From contig BGKB01000278.1 of NCBI GenBank assembly GCA_003116975.1, positions 62,001 through 126,000 on the forward strand: 64,000 bases of DNA, given 5' to 3'. Below, one piece after another: positions 58,401 to 64,000 of this stretch. The notes under the pieces were generated by a model. The model was not told where the DNA came from. It made no database searches and was given only the letters and a program-made list of their open reading frames with translations. This DNA comes from Aurantiochytrium sp. KH105 (taxonomy: Eukaryota; Sar; Bigyra; Thraustochytrida; Thraustochytriidae). The position numbers and the translations under genes were made by a program. Each line of letters begins with the position of its first letter. Position 1 is the first letter of the stretch.

Positions 58401-58442
58401 CTCTTTTTCGTCTCGAAAGTATTCGGGATCGATGTCGTCCAT
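55428..58442 (-). CDS. SEC8: Exocyst subunit Sec8 (EXOC4)
   Basis: Protein of 1004 residues from ATG at 58442 (MDDIDPEYFRDEK). The N-terminus FSAIPYIVDTLERS, the EELD/DENYAGFTSSVRSF-type helical segment and the run ILQ.F-E.. match the Sec8 exocyst N-terminal domain. The rest is all-helical (EXOC rod), with low-complexity Ser/Thr inserts (STKTSTSASAST). Sec8 tethers secretory vesicles at the plasma membrane with Sec3/5/6/10/15 and Exo70/84. The frame is open upstream to another ATG at 58526, whose hydrophobic start (MVLLVYLVLAIS) would be odd for this cytosolic protein, so the later Met was preferred. The gene is intronless, 190 nt from the convergent EIF1AD-HAD stop. Confidence 0.85.
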   Translation of the reverse strand: MDDIDPEYFRDEKEFSAIPYIVDTLERSRHKSATKATHLHQLGAGGVDEAEKKAYREDLTKIEAELDRIVDENYAGFTSSVRSFSSIFQEFTEAQRKVRLLKDYVEQSKATLVHRKRNLKDLWFQKIQQERVLELLSQLEEIKAAPRTLDLLLREERYVECVEKFQRVYGLVFGSDISSIKALDEIQGELVTYRERIHSALIDSLLGYLAHEDSSVGSRAIGAGSSAGRGRKFGVVDASRKLSSRAVISLDAIVVALNKLGRLQSALHDVKVSLHEQLETRIDAHMEAARRFKTPIGLSISMHSIDDVRLQNLFREVLSDFTAIFNRHVQFAQILRREDPDLADREYAVQDTWSLIQVELQQLLELHLAASSSFGENQSPSSAHESKAPAVASGETIANKRFSLGKLRSMTIEQTRPGQSSAGANVGREPICRPSSYRMLGLVASLVDFANYGDGIAKMHGKSQLLSYVQDFCTSVLTPQLQLDGLNNLQRTLHGDFALQRARDAGSGHGEGADAGFGVEADSMAVGLRRAETRAPTAAEICACRTNLGTTLCRELLRISDCVEALAPVRCDLTSVVADMLTFFIEYCGEETKRILQGRLCQSWMLKMRGLLKEDPNYLRVIAASSQDLASESKFRQAVESFTLHERSAEQKLADSLLPRVSSDASDQLLLVSQMTRLASIHGTCDLVFRSLAMADVQDREGGMHPLFLQYMHREHMSNVLERPGILALLNKLDEIAERCLFSLRTELRVRCILSLQSLPTEMARHGAKDATAGPSQSTSTKTSTSASASTSTSAVESASGTAGAALAQDLVRCARAIGNTLSATHHSYVVRSLCVLLAELVLRSLRRFHDIYVSGTAAPPQVGLGSEKRSRSRLLSRTLRRPSRTSSVTERGEAGTLDVVSSDKEQIQALMESLVVLQQTMWTILLNSYDDALTGHGQQSKTRQFQAARDQLAAFDGARRFLLCFENPPDSAELEQILKFTSESLLGAMTPNELAGTLKLFHL

Positions 58443-59090
58443 CTTTGTTGACGTGCCGCTGCCTGCAAGCCTCGCGCTGGTCGGCTCGACGCTGATAGCC
58501 AAGACGAGATAAACCAACAAGACCAATGGTCTTGTTTATTACTCGGAAGACGCTCGCTCGTGATCGAGCGACGACCTCGACAAGCCAGACGGTGGTAGCA
58601 CTAGTTTGCAGGCCCGACTCGAGCCCTCGCAGGGGGGATGGCGCACGCGCACGCAAGCGTGCGCAAATAGGTTGTTTCGTCTTTTTGTTGCTTGGTCGAT
58701 CCTGTCGGTCAACTCACCTCTTCAGATCAGGTTAAGAACTTTCATAATTTTCATAACTTTTAGATTGTTGAGAGAAGTTAGAGCTTGCGCAACGCATTTC
58801 GCGCGAAAAAAACGGAGTTGGCAAAATAATGAACCGACACCTGCGATGAAGCGGAGAAGCCAAGGTCTTCTTGGGGACGACTCGATCGAGAGCGCCGCGA
58901 GGGGATATCTCTCGCTTCTCCCATCGACCTCGAGTGGTGCATGCCAAATTTGAAACTTGTGAATGCCTCGAGACTAATCGTTCGTTCGTTCGTTCGTTGG
59001 TTGACTGGCTCGCTCGCTCGCTCGCTCGCTCGCGTTTGTTTGTTTGTTTGTTGGTCATCGACGGACCTCCTTGTTCGCAGCACTGGCAGG
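58443..59090. promoter_or_regulatory. Divergent region with three tetranucleotide tracts
   Basis: Upstream of the Sec8 (-) and SDR (+) genes. TTCG, CTCG and TTTG tracts (58981-59052) end about 38 nt before the SDR ATG. A short palindromic TCGCTCG...CGAGCGA pair lies at about 58554-58571. No gene is seen. Confidence 0.5.
58981..59052 (+). repeat. (TTCG)n, (CTCG)n and (TTTG)n tracts
   Basis: Three different tetranucleotide arrays in series, within the 5' region of the SDR gene. Confidence 0.9.
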
Positions 59091-59858
59091 ATGGAGCCCT
59101 TTCGTCGCGCCTGGATCTCGGGAGGCACGCGAGGTATCGGTCTAGGTCTTGCGCGCGCGCTCTTGCAACGCGAACCTGGGAGCAAGGTCTGGGTTAGTTC
59201 ACGTAGCGGGGGAAAGGCTGAGGGCGCTCGAGCACTCGTTGCCGAATTCGGAGACGAACGCGTCGTCTGCAAGAACATGGACATTACCGACATCAAGTCC
59301 GTAGATGCAACCACTGCGGCCGTCGCGAGCGAAAGTGACAAGAAACTTGATCTTGTTATCAACACCGTGGGTTTGTTGCACCGCGACGACAAAGGTCCCG
59401 AACGTCGACTCCGAGATGTGGATCCAGAGTGGTCTGTGGAGAACTATCGTGTCAACGCCTTGGGTCCATTGTTGCTCGCACGCGCGCTCGTGGAAGAGCA
59501 TGCCTTTGATCGGGAGCGTCTCTGCTGCCTTGCCAACGTTTCGGCCAAGGTCGGTAGCATTGGGGACAATCGCATTGGTTCTTGGTACAGCTATCGCGGC
59601 AGCAAGGCCGCTCAAAATCAGTTTAACAAGAGTGTGGCAATCGAGCTGACTCGATTGCGACGTGCCGTCGTTTGTGTTGGCCTGCACCCTGGCACCGTGG
59701 ACACGCAGCTTTCGCAGCCCTTTTCTGGCGGTGTTTCCCATGAAATCTTTTCAGTCGAAAAGGCAGCAGGTCAGCTTCTCGACGTTTTGCTTGGGATTGA
59801 CAAGAATCGCGATCATGGCCAGCTCTTGAACTGGGATGGCTCAATTCTGCCACCCTGA
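59091..59858 (+). CDS. Short-chain dehydrogenase/reductase
   Basis: NAD(P)-dependent SDR of 255 residues, the classical length. The cofactor motif is GGTRGIG (11-17), in a variant of TGxxxGIG. Asp64 in MDIT follows the usual nucleotide-binding strand, and NTVGLL stands in for the NNAG motif. The catalytic set is Ser151, Tyr168 and Lys172 (YSYRGSK). It resembles the bacterial C-signal/CsgA-like and related SDRs (GDNRIGSWYSYRGSKAA). The substrate cannot be read from the sequence. The ATG at 59091 was chosen because the upstream frame lies in tandem repeats. Intronless. It is followed by the convergent polyQ protein gene. Confidence 0.92.
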   Translation: MEPFRRAWISGGTRGIGLGLARALLQREPGSKVWVSSRSGGKAEGARALVAEFGDERVVCKNMDITDIKSVDATTAAVASESDKKLDLVINTVGLLHRDDKGPERRLRDVDPEWSVENYRVNALGPLLLARALVEEHAFDRERLCCLANVSAKVGSIGDNRIGSWYSYRGSKAAQNQFNKSVAIELTRLRRAVVCVGLHPGTVDTQLSQPFSGGVSHEIFSVEKAAGQLLDVLLGIDKNRDHGQLLNWDGSILPP

Positions 59859-60071
59859 AAAGCCCCTTTGTAGGCCCTTTGTCTTTGCTTTGGTAGGTAT
59901 AGTTTCTGGTCACTTGAGCTCAAAATTCATCACAATCACGTGATATGTTCTTTGCTTTCGTACGGGCTTTGGGCGGCCCCATCCATGAAAAAGAAAAAGG
60001 GTGTGCTACCCAGTATCAGGGAAATACTGCAAATAATATGAATAGTTTCTAGCTCTGGCTATGTCTCGAGG

Positions 60072-61922
60072 TCAACGTTTGCGAGATTTGCGCGCAGATT
60101 CTCCGTGAAGAACCCCCTCGGGCACCTCATGAAAGACGGCTGTGCGCTTTGTAGAGGTTTTGTTGCTCATTTTTGTCTTGACAGAGGCCTCCCAGGCCTC
60201 GCGCTCCTTGATGCGGTCCGTGAGCTCGGCAATTTCCTGCGCCTCCTTCTCCGTGGGTCCATTGCGAGGCGCCTTGCGGTAGCGCGCGTTCTCTTTGACC
60301 TTGTTGATTCGTTTTTTCCACGCCGATTTGCCCGAATTCTTCCAGACTTCGGCGATGGACGCAAAAAGCTCAAAGAGCTCGCTGCGCGTGTAAAGTGTGA
60401 GTGGTTCGAGGGCGTGTTGGCGCGCTTCTTGCAATAGCCCGGTTGCGTCGATCAGTTTCTGTGTTTTGAGCTGGTCCAATTCAGAGCCACCTTCTTGAAG
60501 GCAGTCGACCAGGTCTGTTTCGAGTGTTTTGGGAAAAGATTGGTCCTGTGGCCACTTGACAGCTCGCGTCGCTCGAGGATTGAACATGGAGTATCGTTTC
60601 CTCGCCCTCGGCTTCATCGTATTCGCCTCGAGCTCGCCAGGGATGATCTTCATCGACTCGGCCTCTGCAAGGAGCTGTCTGCGTCTCTCGTTCACGCGCA
60701 TATACCCTTGGGCGAAGCCCATGGCGTTCGCATGAAGGCCGTTTGTGTCTGTGGATGCGCCCGCACCGAACCCGCCATTGTAGCCATCTTGCGCCAGGGC
60801 GTGCATCGGAGCTCCCGTGGCGCCTGCTGTTGCAGCAGACGGCGGTGCTCGGAGGTGGGCCATAAAGTGTGCTGGGACTTGGCCGCCTGCTGAAGAGAAT
60901 AGTCGTTGGTGCAGGTCTGATGCTGCGAGCGGTTGGTGCGCTTGATGGTGTTGCTGTTGTTGTTGTTGCTGCTGCTGTTGTTGCTGTTGTTGATGATGCT
61001 GTTGTTGTTGGTGCTGCTGCTGCTGTTGGTGTTGCTGATACTGGTGCTGTTGCACGGTGTTTGCTTGGTGATCCCCGAAAAACATGGGCAGAGATGACGT
61101 CAGCGACAACGAAGGATGTTGCTGATGCTGGTTTTGCTGTTGGACACCAAATTGCGACGACATTTCGTGTTGCGCATTGTTCTGCGCGCCGGGGAATCGA
61201 TGTGTTCCGGCGAGAGAAGCTGATCGCCCCGCGGCGTTCCCCGGGTGGGACAAGGTCGACGACGAGGACGAGGATGACGCGTTGCCGTGTGCGAGGGATG
61301 CCGAGGCATTCGACCCCGCAAACGAGGACACAAGCCCGTTCGTCTCGGTCTGCATGGAGGCACGTCGTTTGCGCTCCCGCTCCGTGACTTCGGGGATTTG
61401 CATGAGGACCTTGGCGATCATGTCCGGGGTGACCTCCTCGCTGTTTGCAAATGCGTCGAAATTGGCGGCAGAAAGGAACGAGGAGGCCTGGCCTGCGCTC
61501 ATGGTCGGCATTCTCGCGGGCGACGCCTCCTCGCCGCCGCTCGTCATCCGCGTGGCGCTCTGCACGCCGGTGGACCGCCTCCTCTTGAGGCCGTTGTTCG
61601 CGCGGGCGCCGCCCTCGTCGCGCAGGGCGTCTGCCGCCTGCAGAAGGCCACTCCGGAACGCGGCGGCGTCGTGCACCGCAAACCGCGGTTCGCCCTGGCC
61701 GCCCGCCGCCGCTGCTGCGCCCTGGCCTGGGCCGCCGCCTCCTCCTCCTGCTGCTGCTGCTGCTGCCGCGCCTCCTCCGCGCGCCGCGGCGTGCGCGGCG
61801 TGCGCGGCAGCGCCAGCGGCGCCGCCGCCGCGGAGGCCTCCGGACCGCGCGGAATCCTGCGGCATGCCCTGCAGCGTCATGCGCAGCACGTCCATCGACA
61901 CCTCGTCGTCCTGGCGCGACAT
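60072..61922 (-). CDS. PolyQ/polyA nuclear-type hypothetical protein
   Basis: Protein of 616 residues of unknown family. The N-terminus carries polyAla and polyGly runs, then a basic stretch (GLKRRRSTG). A segment with VTPDMIAKVLMQIPEVTERERKRRAS follows. The middle has His/Gln-rich polyQ (about 285-345) from CAA/CAG repeats. The C-terminal 200 residues are well formed and basic (KRYSMFNPRATRAVKWPQDQSF, RSELFELFASIAEVWKNSGKSAWKKR) and may be a conserved functional domain of DNA- or chromatin-related type. The KRK/RKR clusters suggest nuclear location. Start ATG at 61922. The promoter lies in the CpG-rich DNA toward 62000. Confidence 0.7.
   Translation of the reverse strand: MSRQDDEVSMDVLRMTLQGMPQDSARSGGLRGGGAAGAAAHAAHAAARGGGAAAAAAAGGGGGGPGQGAAAAAGGQGEPRFAVHDAAAFRSGLLQAADALRDEGGARANNGLKRRRSTGVQSATRMTSGGEEASPARMPTMSAGQASSFLSAANFDAFANSEEVTPDMIAKVLMQIPEVTERERKRRASMQTETNGLVSSFAGSNASASLAHGNASSSSSSSTLSHPGNAAGRSASLAGTHRFPGAQNNAQHEMSSQFGVQQQNQHQQHPSLSLTSSLPMFFGDHQANTVQQHQYQQHQQQQQHQQQQHHQQQQQQQQQQQQQQHHQAHQPLAASDLHQRLFSSAGGQVPAHFMAHLRAPPSAATAGATGAPMHALAQDGYNGGFGAGASTDTNGLHANAMGFAQGYMRVNERRRQLLAEAESMKIIPGELEANTMKPRARKRYSMFNPRATRAVKWPQDQSFPKTLETDLVDCLQEGGSELDQLKTQKLIDATGLLQEARQHALEPLTLYTRSELFELFASIAEVWKNSGKSAWKKRINKVKENARYRKAPRNGPTEKEAQEIAELTDRIKEREAWEASVKTKMSNKTSTKRTAVFHEVPEGVLHGESARKSRKR
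60942..61054. repeat. CAA/CAG triplet region encoding polyQ
   Basis: TTG/CTG triplets on the plus strand (CAA/CAG on the coding strand) encode the Gln/His-rich region of the 60072-61922 gene. Confidence 0.85.
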
Positions 61923-62935
61923 CGCGCCGCGCCCGCGCGCCCGCGCGCCCGCCCTCCGCGCGCCGCGCCGACGCTCCCCGCGCGCTCCTCGCGCACGCGC
62001 TCGCGCTCGCCGCTCGCCGCTCGCCGCCTCGCCGCTTTCCGCTTCTACCTCTCTCTGCCTCTGCCGTCTCTCGCGCGCTGTGTTTTCTCTCCCGGCGAGA
62101 AAGGAAAACTTTCTCGTCCCGCCCGGCTCGCTCCCCTATAGACTATACTATAGGCCTCTACGCATTTCCGGCTTCTTGACTCTCGTGGTCGCGGTGGGCG
62201 CCGCGCTCTCCCTCTTTCCGCCACTTCCGCGCGGGGCCCCGCAAGTGCCCATCGCGCATTCCGCACTTGCGGCCGCCGCATTCCCCACTGTGCGCGGCGC
62301 CGCTACCTCCCTCCCTCCCCCCCTCCCTCCCTGGCCCTTCCTCGCAGCCGTGAGGAGCGCCGCTGACCTCTGTGTTTTTCTTTTCGTCTCCGACTGTGAG
62401 TGACTCCGCGGAGGCGGCCGCAGCGGGCGCCGCCCGCCGCGCAGCAAGCTAGCTCGCGAGCTAGCTGGCCACGTCGGCTGCAGCTGCGGCTTCTGCGGGC
62501 GCGAGCGCTGCTGCGGCGAGTGCTGGGACGAACGAACCGGCGAGGCGAGGCGAGGCAGATGAGCATCGCAAGCAGCAGCAGCAGCAGCAGCAGCTTTATG
62601 TTGGTGAGCAGCTTGGACGAGACTGCACCCGTGGGAAGAAAAAGACAGAGGCGGGCTAGTGGCAGTCAGTGGTGGCGCGCAGGGCAGCAGGGCGCTGCAG
62701 AACAGAACAGAACAGAACAGAGCGCGTAAGAACGCACGGGAACAGAACAGAACAGACCCGTTCGGAAAGGAACGGGTGTTTGGAACGTTCTATCTATAGT
62801 GCAAGAGACGTTGGGACTCGAAGAAGTTTTTGGGCTCGAGGACCTCGAGGAGGAGCAGGAGGAGCAGGTCGGCCAGCGTCGCCATTGCTAGGCTTGCGGC
62901 GGACCCATAGCGCCCGTAGCGGTGGCGGAGAGAAA
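61923..62935. other. CpG-rich divergent region
   Basis: Upstream of the polyQ gene (-) and the tectonin-like gene (+). It is very GC-rich to about 62550. An AGC repeat (62570-62593) and AACAG repeats (62698-62755) follow. A perfect hairpin ACCCGTTC...GAACGGGT lies at 62756-62777. No credible gene is seen. Confidence 0.5.
62698..62755. repeat. AACAG repeats upstream of tectonin-like gene
   Basis: Interrupted (AACAG)n units in two blocks in the 5' region, just before a perfect 8-bp hairpin at 62756-62777. Confidence 0.8.
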
Positions 62936-64000
62936 ATGAAGAGGCCGGCTCCGGGCGGCGCGAAGAACGGCAAGCCCCTTCGGCGAGCCCTTTGCGCAGG
63001 AGGGAGACGCAACGCCGTCCCAGCACGCAAGAAGTCGAAAAAGATGACGGTGCTGGCCGTGACGCTGGCCATCGTGCTTGCGCTGACAGCAGATCGGGCA
63101 GACGGCGTGACGCCGCTGGGCGCTGCCGTCGAGTCCGACTCTGGATACACCTTTTTGATTGCAGAGAGCAATAGCGCCGTGCTGCAAAGCCTCCACGAAA
63201 CCGGAGACGATGTGCGCAAAGGGAGCTACAACTTCCTCACCTACACCATGGGAATGCTCATTGATCCATGTAAAGGTCACTCGGCAGACTGCTGCACAGA
63301 CATTTTCGGCGAACCCGAGTATCTCCGTCGGTCTGTTGTCATCCCCAAAGGCTGGGTATGGGCTCTTGGCGCCGCCGACGACAGCATCTACAACTGTCGC
63401 ATGCCATGCATCGGAAACTGGACGCTCATAAACGACACCAAAACGATTCACGATTTCGATCTCGACGTGATTGATGCTGACGCCGATGCCGTGTGGGGCC
63501 TCAGTCTAAGTGAGGACAAGTTGTTTACACGGAATCTGGACGGGTCCACGGACTGGACCTTTATCAGTGGTAGCTTTACAACCGTGAGTGCCAGTGGGAG
63601 CTACGCTGTGTATGCGGTCAACAGAAACGACCCACTCGAGATCCTTGCGTGTCTAAAGCCCTGCGATGGCCAATGGAACCCGCCCGTCGAGGTCAGCGGA
63701 CACCCATCTGAGGGAACAGAGTGGACCGGACCGGACTTGAATAATACCGTGAGCAGCTACAAGGCCATCAACGCAGATGACACCCATATTTGGCTTATTG
63801 TTGACGACGGCCGTATCTTTTCCCGCCGCGTCTTGCTTCCATCGACGGGAGTTTCGGTGCGCTGGAAAGACGTATGGATCGAAGACAGCGCCTATGGACA
63901 ATGGATCGACGTTTCGCCTCCTGGCGTTGGACTTGAAAAGGTCGCCACGTGCATCCAAACCGACACGATCTGGGCGCTCACAGACACGGGGGCCCTTATG
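62936..64000 (+). CDS. Secreted tectonin-like repeat protein (partial, runs off right edge)
   Basis: Frame open from ATG 62936 to the window end (355 codons) with no stop, so this is the N-terminal part of a longer protein. From the in-frame ATG at 63044 it begins with a clear signal peptide (MTVLAVTLAIVLALTADRADG). The ATG at 62936 would add a basic 36-residue extension. Repeated units with VWALG/VWGL, a small acidic loop (DDSIYNC, EDKLFTRN) and W-x-x-I/V follow. This resembles tectonin (TECPR) beta-propeller repeats of secreted lectins such as fish-egg lectin and tachylectin. Cysteines appear in pairs (CCTDIF, CRMPC, CLKPC), suggesting disulfides. A carbohydrate-binding secreted role is inferred. 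Confidence 0.72.
   Translation, partial: MKRPAPGGAKNGKPLRRALCAGGRRNAVPARKKSKKMTVLAVTLAIVLALTADRADGVTPLGAAVESDSGYTFLIAESNSAVLQSLHETGDDVRKGSYNFLTYTMGMLIDPCKGHSADCCTDIFGEPEYLRRSVVIPKGWVWALGAADDSIYNCRMPCIGNWTLINDTKTIHDFDLDVIDADADAVWGLSLSEDKLFTRNLDGSTDWTFISGSFTTVSASGSYAVYAVNRNDPLEILACLKPCDGQWNPPVEVSGHPSEGTEWTGPDLNNTVSSYKAINADDTHIWLIVDDGRIFSRRVLLPSTGVSVRWKDVWIEDSAYGQWIDVSPPGVGLEKVATCIQTDTIWALTDTGALM

Noticed and set aside
62400-62729. Plus-strand open frame before the tectonin-like gene
   Set aside because: Arg/Ser-rich with polySer from AGC repeats. It has no good start and is likely 5' flank.
1-64000. CRISPR array, prophage, insertion sequence or bacterial operon
   Set aside because: No spaced direct repeats of CRISPR type, no transposase or integrase frames, and the genes are eukaryotic with introns.

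Overview
The window is eukaryotic nuclear DNA. It has long, mostly intronless, GC-rich genes of eukaryote-only families on both strands, a few GT-AG introns (donors GTACGT/GTAAGT), and repeat-rich intergenic DNA with no operon structure. The gene mix is an exocyst subunit, a DM10/EF-hand axonemal protein, an IRE/Rim15-type AGC kinase, an HCF101-type Fe-S protein, and an FG-GAP plus GCC2/GCC3-like plus multi-TM receptor typical of stramenopiles. Together with the short introns and gene-rich layout, this suggests a heterotrophic, flagellated stramenopile such as a thraustochytrid (Labyrinthulomycetes). That placement is inference. There is about one gene per 3 kb.

Layout. 1-362: 5' part of a minus-strand gene that leaves the left edge. 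2710-12311, all minus: a three-exon LRRC57-like leucine-rich-repeat protein, two paralogous secreted sulfatases 2.9 kb apart, and a phosphoseryl-tRNA(Sec) kinase homologue. 13119-19534, plus: an IRE/Rim15-type kinase and an unknown protein. 19867-25350: a small membrane protein (-), PEN-2 of gamma-secretase (+), HCF101-type P-loop protein (-), and two-exon transaldolase (-). 26680-30032: DDX56/Dbp9 helicase (+) and a stand-alone asparagine-synthase-like enzyme (-). 30778-50107, all plus: a multi-TM class-3 lipase, an FG-GAP/Cys-rich/TRP-like receptor broken by a +1 frame change, a giant EF-like/IQ/calpain-like/LIM-like protein, and an EFHC/Rib72 axonemal protein. 50266-61922: a permuted papain-like (YiiX/C92) protein (-), an EIF1AD-HAD phosphatase fusion (+), Sec8/EXOC4 (-), a short-chain dehydrogenase (+), and a polyQ/polyA protein (-). 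62936-64000: start of a secreted tectonin-like protein (+) that leaves the right edge.

The genes do not form one pathway. Most are housekeeping: ribosome biogenesis, Fe-S assembly, pentose phosphate, exocytosis, cilia, membrane proteolysis and selenocysteine synthesis. The most unusual items are the EIF1AD-HAD fusion, the calpain-like domain whose three catalytic positions all look replaced, the frame-broken receptor with a decayed copy of its own 5' end 690 bases upstream, the amidotransferase-less asparagine-synthase protein with a Cys-pair tail, and the recurrent short tandem repeats just upstream of start codons.
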